This document shows, piece by piece, positions 1-8,391 of a stretch of 64,000 nt of DNA. The position numbers were made by a program, and so were the translations under genes. The DNA comes from CAYVUM01 sp964619055 (lineage in GTDB: Bacteria; Pseudomonadota; Alphaproteobacteria; Rhodospirillales; Defluviicoccaceae). Below the pieces are notes generated by a model, which was given only the letters and a program-made list of their open reading frames with translations, was not told the DNA's origin and made no database searches. The stretch is taken from the NCBI GenBank assembly GCA_964619055.1, contig CAZUDB010000006.1, positions 29,565-93,564 of the forward strand. Direction: 5' to 3'. Each line of letters opens with the position of its first letter. Within the stretch, counting starts at the first letter, position 1.

Positions 1-1
1 C

Positions 2-1453
2 TTTCAGTCTTTACTTTGGGTGATCTGTATCGGCGTTTTTTGTTGGCTTGCTGCCGATGTACAGGTCGTCCAGGCTGCGCCAAAAACAGCATCGCTGGTC
101 ATCGACGCCGACAGCGGACGCATTTTGCATAGTCGCAATATTGACGCCCGTCGCCACCCGGCCTCATTGACCAAGATGATGACGCTGTACATGGTATTCG
201 ATGCGTTGGAGCAAGGGCGGTTGCGCCTCAATCAGAAACTGAAGGTTTCCGCCAACGCTGCGGCGCGGCCTCCATCGAAATTGGCGCTGAAGCGTGGGCA
301 GACGATCACCGTCAAACAAGCTATCTACGCCCTTGTGACAAAATCGGCCAACGATGTCGCCACGGTTGTTGGAGAGACCTTGAACGGCAGTGAAGCCGCG
401 TTTGCGCGCGCCATGACCGCAAAGGCTCGTTCGCTGGGGATGTCCCGAACAACATTTCGCAACGCTTCCGGGCTGCCGGACCCCAAGCAGGTGACGACCG
501 CGCGTGACATGGCGCGCTTGGCTCTCGCTCTGCTCGATCATTATCCCGAGCAATACGGTGTCTTCCGCACCCGCTCATTTTCCTTTCGTGGCAAGACCTA
601 TAAGAACCACAACAAGCTGTTGACCAGCTTCAGCGGCACCGACGGTATCAAGACCGGCTACATTCGCGCATCTGGCTTCAACCTTGTGGCATCGGCAAAG
701 CGGGGTGGGACCCGGCTCATTGCGATCGTCTTTGGTGGCAAGACTGCAGCACAACGCAACAGGAAGGTGAGTGCCCTCCTTGAACAGGGTTTTCGCGCGG
801 CACGACGCCTCGGTCCGCAACGACTTTCGAGCCTGTCGCAGCGCGACGCCGTAGCAGCCCCGCCGTCTCCAAGGCTATCGCCGGCGGCCGGCTCTTGGGG
901 TGTTCAGGTGGGCGCGTTTCGTTCCCGGAATTCGGCGGTCCGAACGGCGCGTGCTGCTGCTTCCCTAACATCTGGCGTCATGCCCGACGCGGTTGTCGCC
1001 GTGGAACAGACCGAGGGCGGTACGGCAACCAGCTTCCATTTGGCCCGCCTCGTCGGCACTGACCGGGCCCAAGCCTATGAAGCCTGTTCGGTCCTGGAGG
1101 CGGACGGTTACCGCTGTCTCGTCGTAAAATTAAAGAAATCCCCGACCGAAGTTGGATATGCCATCTCACCGGCGCAAGATAAGCCAACATCATCGTTGTC
1201 AGCCCGCGGTACGTGGGGGGTACAAGTGGGTGCGTTCTCTGCTCCATCGTCGGCAGAGCGAGTGTTGCAAGCGGCTATTGCAGCCGTTCCGGAACCGCTT
1301 AGCGGTGGGTCCTTGAACGTGGTCCCAATTCCACGCAAGGAAAAGTCAACCCTCTACGGCGCCCGTGTCATTGGGATTACCCGCAACCAAGCTTACGACG
1401 CCTGCCGTCGTCTCGCCGACAACGATTTCCGGTGCATGGTGGTGCGGCTTTAG
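2..1453 (+). CDS. D-alanyl-D-alanine carboxypeptidase with two SPOR domains (5' end cut by window)
   Basis: Penicillin-binding serine peptidase of family S11 (DacA/DacC group), which trims the terminal D-Ala of peptidoglycan stem peptides in the periplasm. Numbering from a GTG at 20, the SxxK motif SLTK is at residues 49-52, SAN at 109-111 and KTG at 211-213, so the active site is complete. After the peptidase domain come two SPOR repeats, each opening with WGVQVGAF (about 292-370 and 398-477), which bind denuded septal glycan. The reading frame is open to the left edge (FQSLLWVICIGVF precedes VVQAAP), so the GTG is probably not the true start and the signal peptide is truncated. Most S11 enzymes carry no SPOR domain or one; two suggests recruitment to the division site. 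The next gene, gcrA, is 410 bp away and separately transcribed. Confidence 0.9.
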   Translation, partial: FQSLLWVICIGVFCWLAADVQVVQAAPKTASLVIDADSGRILHSRNIDARRHPASLTKMMTLYMVFDALEQGRLRLNQKLKVSANAAARPPSKLALKRGQTITVKQAIYALVTKSANDVATVVGETLNGSEAAFARAMTAKARSLGMSRTTFRNASGLPDPKQVTTARDMARLALALLDHYPEQYGVFRTRSFSFRGKTYKNHNKLLTSFSGTDGIKTGYIRASGFNLVASAKRGGTRLIAIVFGGKTAAQRNRKVSALLEQGFRAARRLGPQRLSSLSQRDAVAAPPSPRLSPAAGSWGVQVGAFRSRNSAVRTARAAASLTSGVMPDAVVAVEQTEGGTATSFHLARLVGTDRAQAYEACSVLEADGYRCLVVKLKKSPTEVGYAISPAQDKPTSSLSARGTWGVQVGAFSAPSSAERVLQAAIAAVPEPLSGGSLNVVPIPRKEKSTLYGARVIGITRNQAYDACRRLADNDFRCMVVRL

Positions 1454-1863
1454 CGCACGGCGGCCCGTTTCTGTCGTCGCACCGTTCCGTTCTTACAGCA
1501 TTTCCACACCTCTGAGCGCAGCGAGCCGTCCACGGGGCGGCTTTCTGGCTATGGACCCGAATCATCGTCGATTCGAGTGCTGCTCGGGTGCGTCAACACC
1601 ACAGCCGATAATGTTCTTTTTTTATTCTCCCTAGATAATGTACCCTGCTCTAAGCAGAAGGACCAGCGGTGCTATGATGCACATCGCGGCCGTATATCTG
1701 AGTTTTTTTCCACAAGATATTGCGCCCTCACCCACATATTGTAGTTCAAACCGTAAGCCATCCCCGATATCGTGTGTGCGAATCACAGCGCATCTGCTGA
1801 CCAACCGGTCGGCGCCAATGGCGATCCGCCCGCAACCGCCACACGAGTCAAGGAAGGCTGGTC
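1454..1863. other. Intergenic region upstream of gcrA with DnaA-box-like and GANTC sites
   Basis: No convincing gene. It holds a perfect TTTTCCACA (1706-1714) and four GANTC sites, the CcrM methylation target (1559, 1570, 1780, 1845). It is richer in A/T runs than its surroundings. It most likely contains the gcrA promoter. Confidence 0.6.
1706..1714 (+). promoter_or_regulatory. Candidate DnaA box upstream of gcrA
   Basis: TTTTCCACA fits the relaxed DnaA box TTWTNCACA exactly and lies about 150 bp before the gcrA start. DnaA is known to activate gcrA transcription in Caulobacter; the match here is by sequence only. Confidence 0.4.
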
Positions 1864-2226
1864 ATGTCTGGTGAATGGACTCCCGAACGCACCGCAGCAC
1901 TCATCGCCCTGTGGGGTGAGGATTTGTCGACCAGCGAAATTGGTCGGCGACTGGGAATTACGAAGAATGCCGTTATCGGCAAGGTGCATCGGCTCGGGTT
2001 ACCGCAGCGCCGCCCCTCACCCAAGCCGCGTGAAGAGGACGTCGTCCACTATCTTCGGCTGGACGGCTTAAGCCACGGCATGTGCAGCTGGCCCATTGGT
2101 GAGCCGGGCGATCCCCAATTTCATTTTTGCGGTGAGCCGGCGGTCGAAGGCAAACCGTACTGCAGAAAGCACTGTGCGGTGGCCTACATCAAGATTCGCG
2201 AGGCGAAAAAGGGCTCCGCGGCGTAA
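1864..2226 (+). CDS. gcrA: GcrA-family cell cycle regulator
   Basis: GcrA is an alphaproteobacterial sigma-70 cofactor that activates promoters carrying CcrM-methylated GANTC sites and controls S-phase genes. The 120-residue product opens with the hallmark WTPERTAALIALW and a helix-turn-helix reading SEIGRRLGITKNAVIGKVHR (residues 24-43). The C-terminal half has the conserved CSWPIGEPG and FCGEP segments followed by YCRKHCAVAY, a Cys/His cluster typical of the family. It is shorter than Caulobacter GcrA (about 170 residues), mainly in the linker, as in many Rhodospirillales. The ATG follows an AAGGAAGG-type ribosome site. The gene is monocistronic and converges on rsfS. Confidence 0.93.
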   Translation: MSGEWTPERTAALIALWGEDLSTSEIGRRLGITKNAVIGKVHRLGLPQRRPSPKPREEDVVHYLRLDGLSHGMCSWPIGEPGDPQFHFCGEPAVEGKPYCRKHCAVAYIKIREAKKGSAA

Positions 2227-2244
2227 CAGTTGAGGTCGCGGTGA

Positions 2245-2258
2245 CCTGGGTACCCAGG
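2245..2258. repeat. 14-bp perfect palindrome between convergent gcrA and rsfS
   Basis: CCTGGGTACCCAGG is perfectly self-complementary and sits 19 bp after the gcrA stop. With almost no loop and no T-run, a terminator role is only possible; it could also be a protein-binding site. Confidence 0.35.
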
Positions 2259-2394
2259 CACAACAAGGCTTTTCTCCAGCCACGATCGTGCCATTGCCAA
2301 GGATGAGTCAGGTCGAGGCCCGGAGCCTGCCCCGTCTTCTGTCTTGGGTAAGTTCAACCCGCGTGCCGGAAGCGGAGCAGGCTGTTGAGACGGA

Positions 2395-2748
2395 CTATCC
2401 AGTCTGCACGCTGACAGCCGGCGCCGCCCACATTTTTTCGAGACCATAAAAGGACCGAACCTCGGGCCTGAACACGTGCACGACGATATCACCCGCATCG
2501 ATCAGGACCCAATCGCATTGGGTCATTCCTTCGATCGTGGGAACGCGAACCCCGCCGCTCTTGAGCCGCTCTTGAAGGTGCTGTGCGATCGCTCCAACGT
2601 GGCGTTGTGAGCGCCCGCTGGCGATGACCATAAAGTCCGCGATGCTCGACTTACCCGCGAGATCGATGACAGCGACATCTTCGGCCTTATCATCATCGAG
2701 GCACCGCTCAATAACCGACAACAGCGTTTGTGCTGTGCCGGTTGCCAT
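2395..2748 (-). CDS. rsfS: Ribosome silencing factor RsfS
   Basis: RsfS (RsfA/Iojap family) binds ribosomal protein L14 and blocks subunit joining when nutrients are scarce. The 117-residue product shows the family core: KAEDVAVIDLAGKSSIADFM, then ASGRSQRHVGAIAQHL, GDIVVHVF and RSFYGLEKMW near the end. The frame is open upstream into nadD, but the ATG at 2746-2748 overlaps the nadD TGA as ATGA, a normal translational-coupling arrangement, and gives the usual family length. It is the last gene of proA-nadD-rsfS. In many alphaproteobacteria rlmH follows; here it does not. Confidence 0.93.
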   Translation of the reverse strand: MATGTAQTLLSVIERCLDDDKAEDVAVIDLAGKSSIADFMVIASGRSQRHVGAIAQHLQERLKSGGVRVPTIEGMTQCDWVLIDAGDIVVHVFRPEVRSFYGLEKMWAAPAVSVQTG

Positions 2749-3479
2749 CAGGATCGTGTTGATAGCCGCGTCTCCTTCACCTGCTGATCCTTCGCCCTGG
2801 CGACACTGTCGCCGGCCCTGAGCCGCTCCGGTCGCCCAACCGCTCGCGCGGCCCGAATCTGGGTGGCCGAAGCCGCATGTGGTCGGGTGTTGAGAAACAC
2901 CCACGACGGCGGTTCCAAGTCGGCAAGTTCCCGGGCCTGTGATTGTGGTATTCGTGACGCCGCAAAAAGATCCGCCGCCTGCCCGGATAACGCACGCTCA
3001 GAGTAGGATGGCCGAGGAAACACCGCAATGGGCACCCGCTGGAAGAGATCCTGCCAGCCTTTCCAGTGGGGTATCTGAACCATATTGTCGGCGCCCATGA
3101 GCCAAACGAAGCGGATCACTGGGAATCGCTCCTGGAGCGCCGCAACGGTTTCCACAGTGTAGACCGTGCCGAGCTCAGCCTCGACGCCGGTGACAGTGAT
3201 GCGCGGGTGGTTTGCAACCTCGGCCGCCGCCATGATTCGCTCGGCCATGGGCGCCATTTCGGCTTTGCCCTTCAGCGGGTTTTGCGGCGACACCAACCAC
3301 CAAACAGCGTCCAAAGCCAAAAGCCGAAGCGCCGAGACGGAAATGAAGCGATGACCGTCATGGGCGGGATTGAACGAGCCGCCCAAAAGGCCGACGCGCC
3401 GGATCTGCTGCTCGTTGCCAATACGCGACTGGAGCTGCGTCAATTCACGGTGAGTGTTCCAGGTCGTCACGGCCGGCAC
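2748..3479 (-). CDS. nadD: Nicotinate-nucleotide adenylyltransferase
   Basis: NadD adenylates nicotinate mononucleotide to deamido-NAD in the cytoplasm, the shared late step of de novo and salvage NAD synthesis. The 243-residue protein has the nucleotidyltransferase signature GLLGGSFNPAHDGH (residues 30-43), the substrate-loop region VWWLVSPQNPLK, and the C-terminal SATQIRAA, equivalent to the family ISSTxIR motif. It overlaps the 3' end of proA by 13 bp and its stop overlaps the rsfS start, so the three are one operon. About 25 residues precede the first beta strand; a start closer to that strand cannot be excluded. Confidence 0.93.
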   Translation of the reverse strand: MPAVTTWNTHRELTQLQSRIGNEQQIRRVGLLGGSFNPAHDGHRFISVSALRLLALDAVWWLVSPQNPLKGKAEMAPMAERIMAAAEVANHPRITVTGVEAELGTVYTVETVAALQERFPVIRFVWLMGADNMVQIPHWKGWQDLFQRVPIAVFPRPSYSERALSGQAADLFAASRIPQSQARELADLEPPSWVFLNTRPHAASATQIRAARAVGRPERLRAGDSVARAKDQQVKETRLSTRS

Positions 3480-4750
3480 TGTCCATCGCCGTGGACAACA
3501 TACTTGAAGCTCGTCAACTGCTCGACGCCCACGGGACCACGGGCATGGAGTTTGCCCGTTGCGATCCCAATCTCCGCCCCCATCCCGAATTCCCCACCGT
3601 CGGCAAACTGGGTCGACGTATTGACCATGACGATTGCGCTGTCCAAAGCCTGCAAGAAGCGGTCGGCGACCGCCTCATCCTCTGTGACGATCGCCTCCGT
3701 GTGCTCAGAGGAATGCTGGCGAATGTGGGCGATCGCCTCCTCCAGGTCGTCAACAACGCGGATCGATAAAATCGCGTCGAGATATTCCGTGTCCCAGTCG
3801 GCCGCCACAGCTGGGATCACCCGTTCGTCCAGTCTACACACGGTGTCATCACCGCGAACCTCGCAACCTGCAGCAATCAGATCGTCAAGAATCGTCGGCA
3901 GGACTGCTGAAGCGATGGTGCGATCCACAAGCACTGTTTCCGTCGCACCGCAAATCCCCGTCCGGCGCATCTTGGCGTTCACCACGATCCGGCGGGCCTT
4001 CTCCCGATCAGCCGCGCCATGGACATAGGTGTGACAGATGCCTTCCAGGTGCTTGAACAACGGCACCCTGCTCTCCCGACTGACCCGTTCGATCAGCGAA
4101 CGACCGCCCCTCGGTACAATCACGTCGATATCCTCGGTCAACGTCAGCATGGCGCCAACGCAGGCCCGATCCGTTGTCGGCACCAACTGAATGGCCGCCG
4201 CCGGCAACGCGCTTTCAGCCAAGCCGTCAGCCAGACATGCCATGATGGCGCGGGAGGAGTGAAAGCTCTCCGAACCAGACCGCAGAATCGCGGCGTTGCC
4301 CGCTTTCAAGCACAAGCTGCCGGCATCGGCGGTGACGTTTGGCCGAGACTCAAAAATCACGCCAATAACGCCAAGTGGCGTGCGGACCCGGCTGATACGG
4401 AGGCCGTTGGGGCGCTCCCAGGCGGCCATGACGTCGCCGACAGGGTCGGGCAGTGCCGCCACCTCTTCAACGCCCCGGGCTACCGCATCCAATCGCTCCT
4501 CGGTCAGTTTCAGTCGGTCGATCATGGCCGCAGACAGGTCTTTGTCCTCTGCAGCAGCCAAATCAAGGTGGTTCGCGGCCAGAACGTCACCCGCCCGATC
4601 GCGCAGCGCCGTCGCGGCCCACCTCAGCGCAAGATTTTTAGTGGCCGTGTCGACGGTGGCCATGATTGTCGCCGCATCACGCGCGGCCCGGCCCATACGA
4701 GCCATGATGTCCGCAGCGGATTCGAACTGTACGACAGCTTCGGCTGGCAT
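3467..4750 (-). CDS. proA: Gamma-glutamyl phosphate reductase (proline synthesis)
   Basis: ProA reduces gamma-glutamyl phosphate to glutamate semialdehyde with NADPH, the second step of proline synthesis. The chosen ATG at 4750 (MPAEAVVQFES) gives 427 residues, the usual size; the frame stays open to another ATG at 4831, but the extra 27 residues are not family-like. Diagnostic segments are GVIGVIFESRPNVTADAG, CLKAGNAAILRSGSE and the catalytic cysteine in RRTGICGATETVLVDR. The C-terminus has GGEFGMGAEIGIATGKLHAR. It heads the proA-nadD-rsfS operon. ProB and Obg, frequent upstream neighbours in alphaproteobacteria, are not next to it here. Confidence 0.95.
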   Translation of the reverse strand: MPAEAVVQFESAADIMARMGRAARDAATIMATVDTATKNLALRWAATALRDRAGDVLAANHLDLAAAEDKDLSAAMIDRLKLTEERLDAVARGVEEVAALPDPVGDVMAAWERPNGLRISRVRTPLGVIGVIFESRPNVTADAGSLCLKAGNAAILRSGSESFHSSRAIMACLADGLAESALPAAAIQLVPTTDRACVGAMLTLTEDIDVIVPRGGRSLIERVSRESRVPLFKHLEGICHTYVHGAADREKARRIVVNAKMRRTGICGATETVLVDRTIASAVLPTILDDLIAAGCEVRGDDTVCRLDERVIPAVAADWDTEYLDAILSIRVVDDLEEAIAHIRQHSSEHTEAIVTEDEAVADRFLQALDSAIVMVNTSTQFADGGEFGMGAEIGIATGKLHARGPVGVEQLTSFKYVVHGDGQCRP

Positions 4751-4936
4751 ATCGGTGCCTCGCTCGTCCCTCTTCCCAACAAGGAACTCTAGCGCATTGA
4801 GAGTGCGCCTGCATTGAATTTTCGATTGCACAAAGATGAACGCAAGTGCTCATCCGAACAAAGGAGCACTGATCCAAGAGATCCCGCGCGTTCCGCTCCA
4901 GGAGGACTTGATTCTCTGACGCGGCGGACCGCAGCC

Positions 4937-6163
4937 TTAAAGAGCGTCACCACGGAGCAACCGCGGCAACGTGCCGACGGTGCCCATAGCGTGGCGCATG
5001 AACATCTTCTTTAGGGCCGGCATGCGGTTGACAACGCCAAGACCCAGATCCCGCGCCACACGGACAGGCGCAATGTCATTCGAAAACAGTCGATTGAGGC
5101 CATCGGTCATGGCCAGCATTAGGTGATTGTCGAACCGTCGCGCCCGCTCATAGCGGCCCAGCACGGCGCGTGTGCCAGGATCGGCCCCCACCCTGGCCTC
5201 GTCAACAATCACTTCCGCCAGCGCTGCAATATCGCGAAAGCCCATGTTCAGGCCCTGACCGGCGATGGGGTGCATGCCATGATAGGCATCACCGACCAGG
5301 GCCAAGCGATGGTCAACCGCCCTTTCGGCAAACTGGAGGGAAAGCCCGTACGACCATCGCGGGCTGATCAGCTCCACGTCGCCCAGAAAATCACCAATAC
5401 GAGTCGCGATCTCCGCAGAAAAAAACTTATCATTGAGGCGAAGGTAAGCCGGCGCCAGCGCTTTTCGCTCTGTCCACACGATACACGCGCGGTCTTCACC
5501 GAGTGGCAGGATCGCAAACGGACCCGACGGTAGGAAATGTTCGTGAGCGATGTTCCCGTGCGGCACCTGATGACGGATGGAGCAGACGATCCCGACCTGA
5601 TCATAGTCCCAGCGGGTGAGCCGAATTCCAGCCTGATCACGGGTGAGCGAAGAACGCCCATCAGCCGCTACGGCAAGCGGGGCCTGAACGGTCTGGCCGG
5701 TGGACAATGTCGCGGTAATGTAGCCACTGTCGCGATTTAGCTGCATGAGGCGCGACGGTGCCAGGACCGTCACCGCCGGCAACGCGTTGAGGCGTGCAAA
5801 GATCGCCGCGCGAAGGTGACGGTTCTCGACCATGTGACCGAAGGGCTCCTCACCCACGTCTTCGGCATCGTAGTGCAGAAACAGCGGCGATTGGCCATCG
5901 GACACGCGGATTTCGAGCATAGGCGTCGCCTCAGCGACGTGTTGCCAGACGCCGGCACCCGTCAACAAGCGGCGCGACGTCAAGGCGATGGCCGACGCGC
6001 GGCCATCGAAGCCCGCATCAAGCAAAGCCTTCGGCTCCGCCTGGTCCACGACCACGGTGCGAACTCCGACACCACCGAGGGCCGCGGCCAAGGTGCCGCC
6101 AACAAGGCCACCGCCGACGACGAACACGTCTGCATCAATGCACTTCGACGTCGATGATCCCAT
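4937..6163 (-). CDS. UbiH/UbiF/VisC-family FAD-dependent hydroxylase (ubiquinone synthesis)
   Basis: Class A flavoprotein monooxygenase that probably hydroxylates the ubiquinone ring precursor at the inner membrane. The 408-residue protein begins with the Rossmann FAD-binding motif VFVVGGGLVGGTLAAAL (about 13-29). The second FAD motif GDAYHGMHPIAGQGLNMG is around residues 289-306 and matches the ubiquinone hydroxylase signature. LAVAADGRSSLTR corresponds to the NADPH/FAD DG motif. Which ring position it hydroxylates (UbiH, UbiF, UbiI or the promiscuous UbiL/UbiM types of alphaproteobacteria) cannot be told from motifs. It is transcribed alone, divergently from glnB. Confidence 0.88.
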   Translation of the reverse strand: MGSSTSKCIDADVFVVGGGLVGGTLAAALGGVGVRTVVVDQAEPKALLDAGFDGRASAIALTSRRLLTGAGVWQHVAEATPMLEIRVSDGQSPLFLHYDAEDVGEEPFGHMVENRHLRAAIFARLNALPAVTVLAPSRLMQLNRDSGYITATLSTGQTVQAPLAVAADGRSSLTRDQAGIRLTRWDYDQVGIVCSIRHQVPHGNIAHEHFLPSGPFAILPLGEDRACIVWTERKALAPAYLRLNDKFFSAEIATRIGDFLGDVELISPRWSYGLSLQFAERAVDHRLALVGDAYHGMHPIAGQGLNMGFRDIAALAEVIVDEARVGADPGTRAVLGRYERARRFDNHLMLAMTDGLNRLFSNDIAPVRVARDLGLGVVNRMPALKKMFMRHAMGTVGTLPRLLRGDAL

Positions 6164-6297
6164 GGTCGCTTAAGTTCCTTTCCATAGGCAATTGCACATA
6201 ATTTAATCAAGAAGGCGCCGAATGTGCGATCATCCGTGTCGGCGAAAGCGAATGTCAAGGACCGCTGCGCCCCAAAATTCGCCTTCGGAGCAACTTT

Positions 6298-6313
6298 CGG
6301 CACGATTTTTGAA
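6298..6313 (+). promoter_or_regulatory. Weak sigma-54-like promoter upstream of PII gene
   Basis: CGGCACG-ATTT-TTGAA has the spacing of a -24/-12 element (consensus TGGCACG-N4-TTGCW) with one mismatch in each half. It is about 113 bp before the PII start, where NtrC-dependent control is common. No clear NtrC palindrome was seen. Confidence 0.35.
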
Positions 6314-6425
6314 CACACCCCTCCAGACGTCGCGGGCTCGCGGCAGCTGCACGGTCGGTACTTTCCATCTACCCACCGTTCCGGCTGCTGCCGGGGCCGT
6401 GGCACAGTAGCCAAGAGGACATGAG

Positions 6426-6764
6426 ATGAAACTGATCAGCGCGATCATCAAGCCCTTTAAGCTCGACGAAGTTCGCGAGGCGCTGACGGCCTTGGGGGTG
6501 CAGGGCATGACAGTCAGTGAGGTAAAGGGGTTCGGACGTCAAAAAGGTCATGCCGAGATTTATCGGGGTGCCGAATACACGATCAACTTTGTACCTAAGA
6601 CCAAGCTGGATGTGGTCGTCCCCGACGACTTGGTGGAAGCGGTTGTGGAATCGATCCGTAGCACAGCCACGACGGATAAAATCGGCGACGGCAAGATCTT
6701 TGTCATGGACGTGGAGAGAGCCGTCCGCATCCGAACCGGTGAGTCCGACGCGGACGCCCTGTGA
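6426..6764 (+). CDS. glnB: PII nitrogen regulatory protein (GlnB/GlnK)
   Basis: PII is a trimeric signal protein that senses 2-oxoglutarate, ATP/ADP and, through uridylylation, glutamine. It controls AmtB, GlnE and NtrB. The 112-residue protein starts MKLISAIIKPFKLDEVREAL and carries the T-loop with GHAEIYRGAEY, placing the uridylylated tyrosine at residue 51. The C-terminal signature is KIGDGKIFV followed by AVRIRTGE. It lies 325 bp upstream of amtB in the same direction. PII genes next to amtB are usually called glnK, so glnB/glnK naming is ambiguous. An AAGAGGA ribosome site precedes the ATG. Confidence 0.95.
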   Translation: MKLISAIIKPFKLDEVREALTALGVQGMTVSEVKGFGRQKGHAEIYRGAEYTINFVPKTKLDVVVPDDLVEAVVESIRSTATTDKIGDGKIFVMDVERAVRIRTGESDADAL

Positions 6765-7089
6765 TTCAATGACTGCCCGTTTGATGATCACGATTTCACC
6801 ACGTGCTCACGACGCGGGCACTCACGATGACCGGCCGCTGTTCTGGACTTCTTGGTGTGACAGAATTTCGACCGGAATTACCGCAATTTTTAACCGGCCA
6901 CATAGCTTTGGCACGATCTTTGTTAGACGAACGTCGACGGACGGCCCGTCATGCTCGGTATCCCCGATCATGATCCGGACCGGGAAATGGGAGCGAGGTC
7001 GCCATCAGGCGCCATCAGCTGAAACCGTTGGCACCGTCGAACGTGAACGGCGTGGCCGAACGTAAGGCCATCGAAGGAGAACTCTGACT
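6765..7089. other. Intergenic region between PII and amtB
   Basis: No supported gene. It contains a good sigma-54-type element at 6909-6924, so amtB can be transcribed independently of the PII gene. No T-tailed terminator was recognised after the PII gene. Confidence 0.6.
6909..6924 (+). promoter_or_regulatory. Sigma-54 (-24/-12) promoter for amtB
   Basis: TGGCACG-ATCT-TTGTT matches the RpoN consensus TGGCACG-N4-TTGCW at all but one position, with correct spacing between the GG and the -12 G. It lies about 165 bp upstream of the amtB ATG. Nitrogen-limited, NtrC-activated expression is the expected consequence. Confidence 0.65.
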
Positions 7090-8391
7090 ATGCGTTTCGA
7101 CTGGAAATCGCTTTGCCTCGCAGGGCTGGCCACGCTGTTGCTGACCGTCGGCTCCAGCCCAGCATTGGCTCAAGAAGCGACGCTGGATACGGGCGATACA
7201 GCATGGATGCTGACCGCCACGGCCCTCGTTCTATTCATGACGATCCCTGGCTTGGCGCTGTTTTACGGCGGCATGGTGCGCAAGAAAAACCTCCTGTCGA
7301 TGTTGATGCAGAGCTTTGCCACCTGCTGTTTAATGACCGTGCTGTGGATGGTGATCGGCTATTCCCTAGCGTTCTCGGACGGCGGCAGCCTCAATGACTA
7401 CGTGGGCGGCTTGGACAACCTGTTCCTGCAGAACCTGAGCTTTGACTCACTCAGCGGCACCATCCCCGAAACGGTCTTCATGACCTTCCAAATGACATTT
7501 GCGATCATTACGCCGGCCCTGATCACCGGCGCCTTCGCCGATCGCATGAAATTCTCCGCGATGCTGCTGTTCTTGGGCCTGTGGATGCTCATCGTTTACG
7601 CGCCGGTCACGCACTGGGTGTGGGGCGGCGGCTTTCTGGCCGAAGATGGCGTGCTCGATTTCGCCGGCGGTACCGTCGTTCACATTAACGCAGGTATTGC
7701 GGGCTTGGTTGCGGCGATCGTCCTCGGCCGGCGTGCTGGCTATGGCACCGAAAACATGGCGCCACACAATTTGTCGCTGAGCATCATTGGTGCGTCGATG
7801 CTGTGGGTTGGCTGGTTCGGCTTCAATGCCGGCTCGGCCGTCGGCTCCAACTTCACCGCCGGCATGGCCATGGCCGTCACGCAAATCGCCACCGCGGCGG
7901 CGGCGCTGACCTGGATTTTCCTGGAGTGGGCCATCCGCGGCAAACCGAGCGTGCTCGGCATCGTGTCCGGCGCCGTCGGTGGCCTCGTCGCCATCACACC
8001 GGCCTCCGGTTTCGTCGGTCCGATGGGCGCATTAGCCATCGGCGTCGGATCGGGCGCCATGTGCTACTGGGGTGCCACGTGGCTGAAGAACACGCTTGGT
8101 TATGACGACTCCCTTGACGTGTTCGGCATCCACGGCATCGGCGGCATCGTCGGTGCATTGCTCACGGGCGTCTTTGCGGTCGAAGCCATCGGTGGCACAC
8201 CGGGCCTCATCGAAGGGAACCCCGGACAAGTTTGGACCCAGTTCGTCGGCATTGTTGCCACGGTGATCTGGTCTGGCGTCATCTCCTTCATTCTCTTGAA
8301 GATCATCGATCTCATTATCGGCCTGCGTGTCGAGGAAGAGGTGGAGATCGGTGGTCTCGATCTGGGGCTTCACGGCGAGACCGTACAGTAA
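7090..8391 (+). CDS. amtB: Ammonium transporter AmtB
   Basis: Trimeric inner-membrane ammonium channel. The 433-residue protein has a cleavable signal peptide ending PALAQEA (about residue 28), then eleven membrane helices. The pore histidines can be assigned to VTHWVWGGGF and FGIHGIGGIVG. Family motifs include LFYGGMVRKKNLLSMLMQSF near the first helices and DRMKFSAMLLF. The short cytoplasmic tail EVEIGGLDLGLHGETVQ would contact PII. An AAGGAG ribosome site precedes the ATG, a strong terminator follows at 8460, and a sigma-54-like promoter lies upstream. Confidence 0.97.
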   Translation: MRFDWKSLCLAGLATLLLTVGSSPALAQEATLDTGDTAWMLTATALVLFMTIPGLALFYGGMVRKKNLLSMLMQSFATCCLMTVLWMVIGYSLAFSDGGSLNDYVGGLDNLFLQNLSFDSLSGTIPETVFMTFQMTFAIITPALITGAFADRMKFSAMLLFLGLWMLIVYAPVTHWVWGGGFLAEDGVLDFAGGTVVHINAGIAGLVAAIVLGRRAGYGTENMAPHNLSLSIIGASMLWVGWFGFNAGSAVGSNFTAGMAMAVTQIATAAAALTWIFLEWAIRGKPSVLGIVSGAVGGLVAITPASGFVGPMGALAIGVGSGAMCYWGATWLKNTLGYDDSLDVFGIHGIGGIVGALLTGVFAVEAIGGTPGLIEGNPGQVWTQFVGIVATVIWSGVISFILLKIIDLIIGLRVEEEVEIGGLDLGLHGETVQ

